From assembly GCF_005870025.1 (NCBI RefSeq), contig NZ_VATA01000029.1, positions 1-64,000 of the forward strand: a DNA stretch of 64,000 bases. The letters are read 5' to 3'. Numbering within the stretch: the stretch's first letter is position 1; every line of letters begins with the position of its first letter. Below the pieces are notes generated by a model. The model ran no database searches and was not told the origin of the DNA. It worked only from the letters and a program-made list of their open reading frames with translations. The DNA comes from Poseidonocella sp. HB161398. Lineage in GTDB: Bacteria > Pseudomonadota > Alphaproteobacteria > Rhodobacterales > Rhodobacteraceae. The position numbers and the translations under genes were made by a program. Below are positions 1 through 9,061 of the stretch, piece by piece.

Positions 1-1
1 C

Positions 2-130
2 ATCGCCGACGGCTCGATCATGCCGGAGATCACGACGGGCAACACGATGGCGCCCTGCGCGGTGATCGGCGAGCGCGCCTCCGCCTTCCTCCGAGAGGCC
101 CACGGCCTCGCAGCAGACGCAAGCGCGTGA
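2..130 (+). CDS. GMC-family oxidoreductase, C-terminal fragment (truncated by window edge)
   Basis: An open frame enters from the left edge and stops at 130. It encodes about 42 residues ending the protein. The segment contains SIMPEITTGNTMAPCAVIGE, which matches the conserved C-terminal signature of choline-dehydrogenase-like GMC flavoenzymes (a GN-x-NAP-like stretch followed by an IGERA helix). Family members oxidise alcohols to aldehydes with FAD. The next gene is an aldehyde dehydrogenase beginning 24 bases after the stop, so the two probably form an alcohol-to-acid oxidation pair, as also seen at 26357-29486. Only the tail is visible, so the substrate cannot be judged. Confidence 0.8.
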   Translation: MADGSIMPEITTGNTMAPCAVIGERASAFLREAHGLAADASA

Positions 131-153
131 ACACGTTCCAAGAGGTACCTTTC

Positions 154-1647
154 ATGAATGTCCATGTTCCCGGGCTCTCCACGCCCGCCCAGAGCTTCAT
201 CGACGCGGCCCACGGGCTCTATATCGGCGGCGCCTGGACGCCCTGCGACAGCGGCGAGACGATCGACGTGCTCGATCCCGCGACCGGCGCGGTGATCGCC
301 AGATCCGCGGCCGGCGGCGCCTCGGATGTCGACAAGGCGGTCGCCGCGGCGCGCCAGGCCTTCGAGTCCGGCCCCTGGGCCGCGATGACCGGCCTGCAGC
401 GCGGGCGGCTGATCACCAAATTCGCCGAGCGGCTCGAAGAGCTGGCCGACGAACTGGCCGAGATCGAGGCCGTCGACTGCGGCAAGCCCGTCACCTACGC
501 CAAGTATGTCGATGTCGGTCTGACCTCGACCATCTACCACTACTATTCCGGCTGGGCCTCCAAGGTCTCCGGCGAAACCGTCGGCGTGTCGATGCCGGGC
601 GATTTCCATGCCTATACCCTGCGCGAGCCGGTGGGCGTCGTCGCCGCCATCGCGCCCTGGAACTTCCCGCTGGTGCTGACCGCCTACAAGCTGGCGCCGC
701 TGCTGGCGGTCGGCTGCACGGCGATCATCAAGCCCTCGGAGCTGACCCCGCTCTCCACGCTGCGCCTGGCGCAGATCGCCGAGGAGGTGGGCTTCCCGCC
801 GGGCGTCATCAATGTCGTGACGGGCTACGGGCACGAGGTCGGCCAGGCGCTGGCCGAGCATCCGGGCGTCGACAAGGTGGCCTTCACCGGTTCGCTGGAG
901 ACCGGGCGCAAGATCGTCCATGCCGCCACCGGCAATCTCAAGCGCGTGACGCTGGAGCTCGGCGGCAAATCCCCGATGATCGTCATGCCCGATGCCGATC
1001 TGGAGAAGACCATCCCCGGGCTCGCCCAGGCGATCTTCTTCCACCAGGGCCAGGTCTGCACCGCGGGCACCCGGCTCTATGTCCACAAGTCGATCCACGA
1101 CCAGGTGCTCGAGGGCATCGCGGAATGCTCGAAGGGGCTGAAGATCGGCCACGGGCTCGACCCCGAGACGACGATGGGGCCGCTGATCTCCTCGAACCAG
1201 CTGCAGAAGGTCATGGGCTATCTCGACGAGGGCCGGGCCGAGGGCGCGGAGATGGTGACCGGCGGCGGGCGCATCGGCGAGGCGGGCTATTTCATGGAGC
1301 CCACCATCCTGGCCGGGACGACCGACGAGATGTCGGTGTCGCGCAACGAGATCTTCGGCCCGGTGCTGGCCGCGCAGGGCTTCGGCGACGACGATCTCGA
1401 CGCCATCGCGGCGCGGGCGAATGACAGCGTCTACGGGCTCGCCGCCTCGATCTGGACCCGCGACATCTCGGCGGCGCACAAGCTGGCGAAGAAGGTCAAG
1501 GCAGGCTCGGTCTGGATCAACCAGCACAACTTCTACGACCCGGCGCTGCCCTTCGGCGGCTACAAGCAGTCCGGCTGGGGGCGCGAGGAGGGCGCCGAGG
1601 CGATCCGCACCTTCACCGAAGTGAAGGCGGTCTGCGCCGCCCTCTGA
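154..1647 (+). CDS. NAD(P)-dependent aldehyde dehydrogenase
   Basis: A full-length ALDH superfamily enzyme of 497 residues that oxidises an aldehyde to the carboxylate. The visible core includes APWNFP (168-173), the cofactor lysine in IIKPSE (K193), FTGS (244-247), the general base in LELGGK (E268) and the nucleophile in GQVCTAG (C302). This is the textbook ALDH numbering. An upstream GTG at 127 overlaps the preceding stop. The ATG at 154 has an AAGAGG-like ribosome site at proper distance and fits the family's N-terminus, so I chose it. It follows a GMC oxidoreductase tail, suggesting oxidation of an alcohol through an aldehyde to an acid. A strong hairpin follows at 1654. The subfamily is near betaine- or phenylacetaldehyde-type dehydrogenases. 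The true substrate is unknown. Confidence 0.93.
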   Translation: MNVHVPGLSTPAQSFIDAAHGLYIGGAWTPCDSGETIDVLDPATGAVIARSAAGGASDVDKAVAAARQAFESGPWAAMTGLQRGRLITKFAERLEELADELAEIEAVDCGKPVTYAKYVDVGLTSTIYHYYSGWASKVSGETVGVSMPGDFHAYTLREPVGVVAAIAPWNFPLVLTAYKLAPLLAVGCTAIIKPSELTPLSTLRLAQIAEEVGFPPGVINVVTGYGHEVGQALAEHPGVDKVAFTGSLETGRKIVHAATGNLKRVTLELGGKSPMIVMPDADLEKTIPGLAQAIFFHQGQVCTAGTRLYVHKSIHDQVLEGIAECSKGLKIGHGLDPETTMGPLISSNQLQKVMGYLDEGRAEGAEMVTGGGRIGEAGYFMEPTILAGTTDEMSVSRNEIFGPVLAAQGFGDDDLDAIAARANDSVYGLAASIWTRDISAAHKLAKKVKAGSVWINQHNFYDPALPFGGYKQSGWGREEGAEAIRTFTEVKAVCAAL

Positions 1648-1653
1648 CGCGCG

Positions 1654-1688
1654 GCCGGGGGCGCGGAACCAGGCGCCGCGCCCCCGGC
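1654..1688 (+). terminator. Strong GC hairpin after the aldehyde dehydrogenase
   Basis: A perfect 13-base-pair stem (1654-1666 with 1676-1688) encloses a 9-base loop seven bases after the stop codon and is followed by a short T-rich run (gttttcc). It probably ends the GMC/ALDH transcript before the tannase gene. Confidence 0.75.
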
Positions 1689-1695
1689 AGGTTTT

Positions 1696-1715
1696 CCGTC
1701 CGGATGTCCGGACGG
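1696..1715. promoter_or_regulatory. Near-perfect palindrome upstream of the tannase gene
   Basis: CCGTCCGGA and TCCGGACGG form 9-base arms around a TG spacer, ending 35 bases before the ATG at 1751. It could be an operator for the hydrolase/NicC run or a second small hairpin. The sequence alone does not decide. Confidence 0.4.
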
Positions 1716-1750
1716 GCGGTAACGAGTTTCCAAGTCATCCAAGGACCGAC

Positions 1751-3424
1751 ATGACCCTTCGCAGTTCCCTCTTCCTGTCCGGCTTCGCCCTGCCGCTCCT
1801 GGCCGCGGGCAGCGCTTCGGCGCTCGATTGCACGGCCGGGGCCGCGGCCGCCCTGGCCGTGCCCGGCGTGACGGTCTCCGCCGCCGTCCCGGCCGGGGAC
1901 GGCGCAGCGGCCTGCCTCGTCTCGGGCAGCGTCGCCACCAGCGGCGACGGCGCGCCCGACGGGTCGGCGCGCTTCCAGATCCGCCTGCCGGAGGACTGGA
2001 ACGGCCGCTTCGCGATGATCGGCAATGGCGGGCTCGCCGGGACGGTCTCGGCCTCGGCCAACAAGGCCGACATCGCCTATGCCAATGGCACGGGCTATGT
2101 CACCGCGATGACCGATCTCGGCCACGAGGCCGAGAGCAGCCTCGACGCCCGCTTCGCGCTGAAGGAGGACGGCACCCCCGACGCGGCGGCGATCGCCGAC
2201 TACTACTACCGCGCCAGCCATGCCGTGACCGGGGCCGCCAAGGCGATGGCCGCGGCCGCCTATGGCCGTGCGCCGGACCGCTCCTACCTGACCGGATGCT
2301 CGACCGGCGGGCGGATGGCGCAGGTGGCCGCGACCCGCTATCCCGGAGATTTCGACGGGGTGATCTCGGGCGCGCCCTTCATGGACATCTCCTCGATGCT
2401 GAAGATCCAGCATTTCCAGATCAACCAGCTCCTGGCCCCGGACGCGCAGCTGCTGCCCGCCAAGCTGCCCGCGATCCAGGCGGCGGTCATGGCGGCCTGC
2501 GACGCGGCCGACGGCGTGGAGGACGGGCTCGTCCAGGCGCCGGCCGCCTGCTCCTTCGAGCCCGAGAGCCTGATCTGCACCGGCGCCGAGAATGACAGCT
2601 GCCTGAGCGCGCCGCAGGCGAAGGCGCTGCGCGGCTATTTCACGGCGCTGCACACCGATGACGGGCAGCTGGTCTATCCGGGCTATGCGCCGGTGCTCTT
2701 CGATGGCGGCTTCTCGCTCTTCCAGGGCGGCCGCGAGGCGGCGGCGGATATCGCCGCGGCCGAGCCCTGGGGCAATGACGGCTTCGCGCCCGCGCCGCTG
2801 GAATGGGCCTTCTCGGACCATATCATCCAGTATCTCGTGAAGCAGGACGGCAGCTATAACGTCCGCGATCTGGGCATCTCGCCCGATGGCACGGTGCCGC
2901 GCGCGGTGGTCGAGGAGTTCGTCGCGATGACCCGGGACGGCAACGGCTCGGATCTGGCGGCCACGCAGGCTTATCTCGACGGCGGCGGCAAGATGATCTT
3001 CTACCATGGCTGGGGCGATCACGCGCTCTCGCCCTTCCGCACGACGCGGTTCCTCGACGACCTCGGCCGCCGCGAGGGCGGGCTCGATGCGCTCTCCGGC
3101 AAGGCGCGGCTCTTCATGGTGCCGGGCATGGGCCATTGCAGCGGCGGCACCGGGCCCGACCGGTTCAACACGCTCGCCGCGCTCGAGGCCTGGGTCGAGG
3201 AGGGCACCGCGCCCGCCACGCTGGCCGCCGAGAAGCGCGACGGCGAGGGGGCGGTGACCCGCTCCATGCCGCTCTGCCCCTATCCGGCCAAGGCGGTCTA
3301 TTCCGGCGAGGGCGATGTGCTGGAGGCGGCGAACTGGAGCTGCACCGGCAACAGCGCGCTGCTGGAGATGGGCAGTGTCGGGATCGCGGCCGGGCTCCTG
3401 ACCGGCGGAGAGCCGACCCAGTGA
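1751..3424 (+). CDS. Secreted tannase/feruloyl esterase family hydrolase
   Basis: A 557-residue exported esterase of the tannase/feruloyl esterase family, whose members cleave aromatic-acid esters. Residues 1-24 form a signal peptide (hydrophobic core, then SASA-LDC). The nucleophile motif GCSTGGR sits at 182-188 (S184). The acid is in GWGDHALSP (D423) and the histidine in GMGHCSGG (H462). C183 and C463 lie beside the catalytic residues, matching the neighbouring-cysteine disulfide typical of this family. CDAADGVEDG near 250 resembles the family's calcium site, inside a lid domain rich in cysteines. The ATG has an AAGGAC ribosome site. The next gene's GTG overlaps its stop, so the two are translationally coupled. 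Substrate is unproven, but an ester releasing an aromatic acid is likely. Confidence 0.88.
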   Translation: MTLRSSLFLSGFALPLLAAGSASALDCTAGAAAALAVPGVTVSAAVPAGDGAAACLVSGSVATSGDGAPDGSARFQIRLPEDWNGRFAMIGNGGLAGTVSASANKADIAYANGTGYVTAMTDLGHEAESSLDARFALKEDGTPDAAAIADYYYRASHAVTGAAKAMAAAAYGRAPDRSYLTGCSTGGRMAQVAATRYPGDFDGVISGAPFMDISSMLKIQHFQINQLLAPDAQLLPAKLPAIQAAVMAACDAADGVEDGLVQAPAACSFEPESLICTGAENDSCLSAPQAKALRGYFTALHTDDGQLVYPGYAPVLFDGGFSLFQGGREAAADIAAAEPWGNDGFAPAPLEWAFSDHIIQYLVKQDGSYNVRDLGISPDGTVPRAVVEEFVAMTRDGNGSDLAATQAYLDGGGKMIFYHGWGDHALSPFRTTRFLDDLGRREGGLDALSGKARLFMVPGMGHCSGGTGPDRFNTLAALEAWVEEGTAPATLAAEKRDGEGAVTRSMPLCPYPAKAVYSGEGDVLEAANWSCTGNSALLEMGSVGIAAGLLTGGEPTQ

Positions 3425-4842
3425 GGCGGCCCGGGGCAACCGGAACGGCGCGCCTGCCGCGCCCCGGCCCCCCGGCGGCGGGCCTGGCGCTCGCGGTCCT
3501 GGCGGCGCATCCGGCGGGGGCTCATGAGGCGGGCGGCGGCTTCATCCTGCTGATGCCGACCGGCGTCTGGACCTTCGGCGCGGCCCTCGCCGTGGCGGCG
3601 ACCTTCCTGGCGCTGGCCTTCGCCCCGGACCGCTGGTTTGCCGCCAAGGCGCCCGTGCCGGAGACGGCCGCGGCGCCGCGCTTCGGGGCGGCGGATCTGC
3701 TCTCGCTCTGCTCGGCGGCCTTCACCGGCTTCCTGCTCTATGCCGCGCTGGCGGGGAAGGATGATCCGCTGTCGAACCCGGCGCCGCTCGCGGTCTGGAC
3801 GCTCGGCTGGATCCTGATGACCCCGGCCTGCGCGCTCTTCGGCAATCTCTGGCGCGGGCTGAACCCCTGGACCGGGCTCCTGCGGCTCTGCGGCCTGGGC
3901 GCCCGGCCGCTGCTGCGCCTGCCTGCGCGGGCGGGCTTTTCCATCGCGGTGCTGCAGCTCGGCTATCTCGTCTGGATCGACCTCGTGTCGCTCCATGCCA
4001 CCGATCCCGAGCATCTCTTCGCCGCCCTCCTGTGGTTCCTGGCGCTCAACGGCGCGGGCATGGCGGTCTTCGGCATTGCCGACTGGACCCGGCGGGCCGA
4101 GCCGCTGCATGTGGCCTTCCGGCTGCTATCGGCGCTCGCCCCGGTCGGGATCGCGCATGGCCGCCCGGTCTTCCGCCTGCCCGGGGCGGCGGCGACGGAA
4201 CGCCCGCCGCTGGCCCCGGGCGAGGTGCTCTTCATCCTTGTCCTGCTGGCCTCCGGCACGTTCGACGGGCTCTCCTCGACCTTCCGCTGGCTCGGGCTGA
4301 TCGGGGCGAACCCGCTGGAATTCCACGGGCGCTCGCAGGTGATGCTGCCGAATTCGACCGGGCTCGCCGCGGCGGTGGCCTGCCTGGCGGCGGTCTTCCT
4401 CGGCGCGCTGGCGCTCGGCAACTGGCTGGCGCGGACGCGGGCGCCCCTGGCCGAGCTGGCCGGGCGCTGCGCCTGGTCGCTGCTGCCGATCTACGTGGCC
4501 TACATGCTGTCGCATTTCGCGACGCGGCTGGTGATGGATCTGCAGTACCTGTGGAAGACCGCCTCCGACCCGCTGGGGCGCGGCTGGGACCTGTTCGGGA
4601 CCGCCGGGCATGCCGCCAGCGCGTCGCTCTTCTCCACCAGCTCGGGCGTGGCCCTGATCTGGAGCCTGCAGGTCGCCGCGATCACCGCGGGACATGTAGC
4701 GGCGGTGCTGATGGCGCATGCTGCCGCGCTGCGCTGCTACGGCAGCGGACGGGACGCGCGGGCCGCGCAGCTGCCGCTGGCCGCGATGATGGTCGGCTAT
4801 ACCTGGCTGGGGCTCGCGCTGCTGGCGGCGCCCCGGATCTGA
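3421..4842 (+). CDS. Polytopic membrane protein, possibly fenitrothion-hydrolase-like family
   Basis: A 473-residue membrane protein with roughly eleven to twelve hydrophobic segments. I place the start at the GTG at 3421, which overlaps the tannase stop (GTGA). The frame is open further upstream, but that part only shadows the tannase. The N-terminus (LAVLAAHPAGAHEAGGG) looks like a cleavable or anchor signal. Motifs such as NLWRGLNPWTG, FDGLSSTFRW and NPLEFHGRS recall the membrane proteins annotated as fenitrothion hydrolase (FedA/FedB). That name rests on one organophosphate-degrading strain and need not describe this protein. Its tight coupling to the secreted esterase suggests a partner role in handling the esterase substrate or product, such as transport. 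I do not know the function. Confidence 0.7.
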   Translation: MRRPGATGTARLPRPGPPAAGLALAVLAAHPAGAHEAGGGFILLMPTGVWTFGAALAVAATFLALAFAPDRWFAAKAPVPETAAAPRFGAADLLSLCSAAFTGFLLYAALAGKDDPLSNPAPLAVWTLGWILMTPACALFGNLWRGLNPWTGLLRLCGLGARPLLRLPARAGFSIAVLQLGYLVWIDLVSLHATDPEHLFAALLWFLALNGAGMAVFGIADWTRRAEPLHVAFRLLSALAPVGIAHGRPVFRLPGAAATERPPLAPGEVLFILVLLASGTFDGLSSTFRWLGLIGANPLEFHGRSQVMLPNSTGLAAAVACLAAVFLGALALGNWLARTRAPLAELAGRCAWSLLPIYVAYMLSHFATRLVMDLQYLWKTASDPLGRGWDLFGTAGHAASASLFSTSSGVALIWSLQVAAITAGHVAAVLMAHAAALRCYGSGRDARAAQLPLAAMMVGYTWLGLALLAAPRI

Positions 4843-6039
<1,197 letters not shown>

Positions 6040-6071
6040 AAGGCGCGTCGCCGGTCTTTTCCGCGCGGGCG

Positions 6072-6137
6072 GCGTCAGGCCGGTCCCTGCGGCCGGACGC
6101 TGACGGGCGCGGGGCAGGGAGGCCGGGCGCCCCGGCC
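6072..6137. terminator. Hairpins between convergent nicC and the amidohydrolase gene
   Basis: Two hairpins occupy the space between converging genes. One pairs GTCAG...CTGAC with an inner GCCGG/CCGGaC helix (about 6074-6104). The second is GGCCGGG-CGC-CCCGGCC at 6121-6137. There is no long U-tract. They plausibly end transcription from both sides. The rest of 6040-6331 holds no gene I can support. Confidence 0.5.
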
Positions 6138-6331
6138 GGAGGCCCGGTCCGCACTGGCGCCCGTGCAGGGGCCGCCCTCGCTGGCGGTCCGCGTTCCGGA
6201 TGGCGCCGTCGCGGTGCATTCTCGCCGACGGCCCTGCGCGGCCGCTGGAGTGCACAGAGCTGCCGCGCGGATTGGCCCGGAACCGCGCCCGGCGGATGCG
6301 GCGCCGCCCGGGCGGGGCGGCGCCCATGGGA

Positions 6332-7723
6332 TCAGCGCAGGCGCTGCGGTGTCGCCTCGGGCGGGATCAGCGGCACGTAGCGCTCGCCGCCGAGCTGCGC
6401 GGCATGCTCGCGCCGCGCCGCGCCGAGCAGCTCGGGATCGGTCAGCGCCCGGACCGCGGAGGCCGCCAGCACCTTGCCCGCCTGCAGCATGCCCTTATGG
6501 GCGTAGCCGCTCGTGCCCTGGCTGACCATCTGCCAGGTATGGGGCGGCGTGCCATAGGCTTCGGTCGCGACATAGACCTGCCCCGTCGGCACCAGCCAGC
6601 TGACATCGCCGACATCGGTGGAGCCGTGCAGGAAGGCGGGCTCCTCCTCGAACGGGTTCAGCTCCTCCGAGAGGATCTTGCCGCGCTTCGCGATGCGGGT
6701 CCGGACCTCGGGCGCGAAGGTCTCCTGGATGCGGGCGGCGAAGTCCTTCTCGCTGTTGGAGAAGGCGGCGGTGCCCAGCTGCTCGAACTGGGCATGCATC
6801 ATCCGCGCCAGCGTCACGTTCGGCACGAGATCGGCAGAGGCGGCGTCGAAGGTGATCTCCAGCTCCGTGCCGGTCATCAGCGCGGCGCCGCGGGCGACGT
6901 CCTTCACCCGCTCGGTGATCTCGCGGACCTGGTCCATGCGCGGCGCCCGCACCTTGTAGAGCACCTGCGCCTGCGCCTGCACCACGTTCGGCGCGCGCCC
7001 GCCGGCATCGGTGATCGCGTAGTGGATGCGCCCGTCCTGGATGATGTGCTCGCGCAGGTAGTTGGCGCCGACATTGGTCAGCTCCACCGCGTCGAGCGCC
7101 GAACGGCCCAGATGCGGTTCGAACCCGGCATGGGCGCTGGTGCCGCGGAAGGTGAAGTAGAGCTGGTTCGTCGCCAGCATCCGCGCGTTATAGGCCAGGT
7201 TCTCGTCCCAGGGATGCCAGGTGAAGGCCGCGTCGACCCCGTCGAAGAGCCCGGCGCGCGCCATGTAGGCCTTGCCGCCGCCGCCCTCCTCGGCCGGGCA
7301 GCCGTAGAAGCGGATCGTGCCCCCGAGCCCCAGCGCGTCCTTGCAGGCCTTCAGCGCCAGGATGCCCGCCAGCGCGCCGGTCCCCAGGAGGTTGTGGCCG
7401 CAGCCATGGCCGTTGCCGCCGGGCTCGACCGGCGCGTGCCGGGCGACGCCGCCCTGCTGGCTGAGGCCGGTCAGCGCGTCGAACTCGCCCAGGATGGCGA
7501 CCACCGGTTCGCCCGCGCCGTAGCTGGCGACGAAGGCCGTGTCGATGCCCCCGGCCTTGCGCGCAACCTCGAAGCCGGCCTCTTCCAGCGTGTCGGCCAG
7601 CAGGGCGGCCGAGCGGGTCTCCTCGTAGCGGATCTCGGCGAAGGACCAGATCCGGTCCGAGATCGCGGTCAGGGCGGCGGCATTCCCGGCGACGCTGCGC
7701 TCGATGATGTCGATATAGGTCAT
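6332..7723 (-). CDS. M20-family amidohydrolase, AbgB-like
   Basis: A 463-residue metal-dependent amidohydrolase. It aligns along its whole length with E. coli AbgB, the subunit B of p-aminobenzoyl-glutamate hydrolase (481 residues). Visible metal and catalytic motifs are GEFDALTGLSQQ (79-90), the cluster NGHGCGHNLLGT (104-115), AEEGGGGK (144-151) and TWHPW (168-172). The dimerisation stretch HLGRSALDAVEL and the C-terminal STDVGDVSW are also retained. No AbgA partner is present, so it may act alone on another acyl- or aroyl-amino acid. The start lies one base from the end of the MFS gene, so importer and hydrolase are co-expressed. Together they probably import a small amide conjugate and split it in the cytoplasm. 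Confidence 0.85.
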   Translation of the reverse strand: MTYIDIIERSVAGNAAALTAISDRIWSFAEIRYEETRSAALLADTLEEAGFEVARKAGGIDTAFVASYGAGEPVVAILGEFDALTGLSQQGGVARHAPVEPGGNGHGCGHNLLGTGALAGILALKACKDALGLGGTIRFYGCPAEEGGGGKAYMARAGLFDGVDAAFTWHPWDENLAYNARMLATNQLYFTFRGTSAHAGFEPHLGRSALDAVELTNVGANYLREHIIQDGRIHYAITDAGGRAPNVVQAQAQVLYKVRAPRMDQVREITERVKDVARGAALMTGTELEITFDAASADLVPNVTLARMMHAQFEQLGTAAFSNSEKDFAARIQETFAPEVRTRIAKRGKILSEELNPFEEEPAFLHGSTDVGDVSWLVPTGQVYVATEAYGTPPHTWQMVSQGTSGYAHKGMLQAGKVLAASAVRALTDPELLGAARREHAAQLGGERYVPLIPPEATPQRLR

Positions 7724-7724
7724 G

Positions 7725-8948
7725 TCAGGCAGCTTGCTCCGTGCCGGTCTTTGCGTGGATGGCGGGGAAGGTCGCCGCGATTGCCAGGATCACCAGCGCG
7801 CAGGCGACGATGACGCTGAAGGCGATGCCGTAATTCTGTCCGGTCGCGGCCAGCACCCAGCCGATCAGCATCGGCGAGGCGAAGGAGCCGAGCTGCGCCA
7901 GGGAGTTGATCAGCCCGGTCGCCGTGCCGACGGAATTCGACGGGAAATGCTTCATGATGGTGGTGAAGACGCTGATCGAGATGGCGTTGAGGAAGACATT
8001 CGATACGGTCAGGTAGGCGAAGGCCACCGGGATCGCTTCGGCCTGCGCCATCAGGTAGATGCAGACCGCCGAAACCGCCGCGCCGATGCAGATCAGGTAC
8101 TTCTCCTTCTGGTGGAAGACCCGGTCGAGCAGCCAGCCGCAGGCCAGGAAGGAGACGAAGCCCATGGTCGGCGGGATCATCGAATAGACGCCCATCTCCA
8201 TCATGCTCATGCCCTTCACCTTCACCCAGTAGGAGGGCAGCCAGGACTGCAGGCCCCAGAAGACGATATTGGTGAAGAAGTAGCAGCCGGCGATCTTCCA
8301 GGTCAGCATGTTGCCCAGCAGCGCCTTGATCCGCTGCTTCTCGGACTGCTTCGGCGCGCCGTCGCGGGCCGCCAGCGTCTGCGCGCGCGGCGGCATGATG
8401 CAGTAGAGCGAGATCGACATCACGATGCCGACGAGGCCCAGCACGGCGAACATCATCCGCCAGCTATGCAGGGCGATGAGGCCGGTGATGACGACGGAGC
8501 CGAGCGCGAAGCCGACCGAGGCGCCCGATTGCAGCACGGATTTGGCACGCGCCATTTTCGATTTCTCGAAATTCTCGGTGATCGCGACCGAGCCCCCGGC
8601 CGGGAAGACCGCCTCGCCCGCGCCGGTGAGGGCGCGGGCCACGGCCAGCCCGGCGGCAGTGCCGACGAAGCCGCAGGCGACGGTGCCGAGCGACCAGACC
8701 GCGACGGCCGAGGACAGGACCCGGCGCGATCCCAGCCGGTCGACGAGATAGCCGCCGACGAGCTGCGTCATGGAATAGGCGAGGAAGAAGGCGGAGATGA
8801 TCATCCCCTGGCGGTCCGGGGGAATGCCGAACTCTTCGCTGATCGGGATGATCGCGATGTTGATGGCGGTCTTGTCGAGGAAGCCGACGACCCAGCAGAG
8901 GAACAGCATTCCTATGATGACGTGGCGGCGCTTGATTTTAGAGAGCAT
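7725..8948 (-). CDS. MFS transporter, anion:cation symporter (ACS) type
   Basis: A 407-residue major facilitator with twelve predicted membrane helices. The N-terminal GFLDKTAINIA and the inter-helix signature DRLGSRRVL (residues about 70-78) are typical of ACS members, which import organic anions such as hexuronates, galactonate, phthalate or allantoate. Its stop is followed after one base by the amidohydrolase start, so it is the first gene of a two-gene operon. The promoter region is shared with the divergent GAF/PucR-type regulator at 9062. The substrate is probably the amide or conjugate split by the amidohydrolase. No residue visible here names it. Confidence 0.85.
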   Translation of the reverse strand: MLSKIKRRHVIIGMLFLCWVVGFLDKTAINIAIIPISEEFGIPPDRQGMIISAFFLAYSMTQLVGGYLVDRLGSRRVLSSAVAVWSLGTVACGFVGTAAGLAVARALTGAGEAVFPAGGSVAITENFEKSKMARAKSVLQSGASVGFALGSVVITGLIALHSWRMMFAVLGLVGIVMSISLYCIMPPRAQTLAARDGAPKQSEKQRIKALLGNMLTWKIAGCYFFTNIVFWGLQSWLPSYWVKVKGMSMMEMGVYSMIPPTMGFVSFLACGWLLDRVFHQKEKYLICIGAAVSAVCIYLMAQAEAIPVAFAYLTVSNVFLNAISISVFTTIMKHFPSNSVGTATGLINSLAQLGSFASPMLIGWVLAATGQNYGIAFSVIVACALVILAIAATFPAIHAKTGTEQAA

Positions 8949-9003
8949 GAGCGACCCTGTTGCGTTGGTTTTCCCTGCTCTGTGACGGTTTTCCAGGGCA
9001 AGC

Positions 9004-9040
9004 TATGGAGCTTTCTCCATAATGATGCATAAAGTTATGG
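9004..9040. promoter_or_regulatory. Nested inverted repeats in the MFS/regulator divergent promoter
   Basis: TATGGAG (9004-9010), a 4-base spacer and CTCCATA (9015-9021) form a perfect inverted repeat. It overlaps a second repeat, CCATAA (9017-9022) and TTATGG (9035-9040), with ATGCAT between. The motif lies 22-58 bases before the regulator start and 56 bases beyond the MFS start. It is a good operator candidate for the regulator at 9062. Confidence 0.5.
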
Positions 9041-9061
9041 GGAACCACACATGGCCCGATA

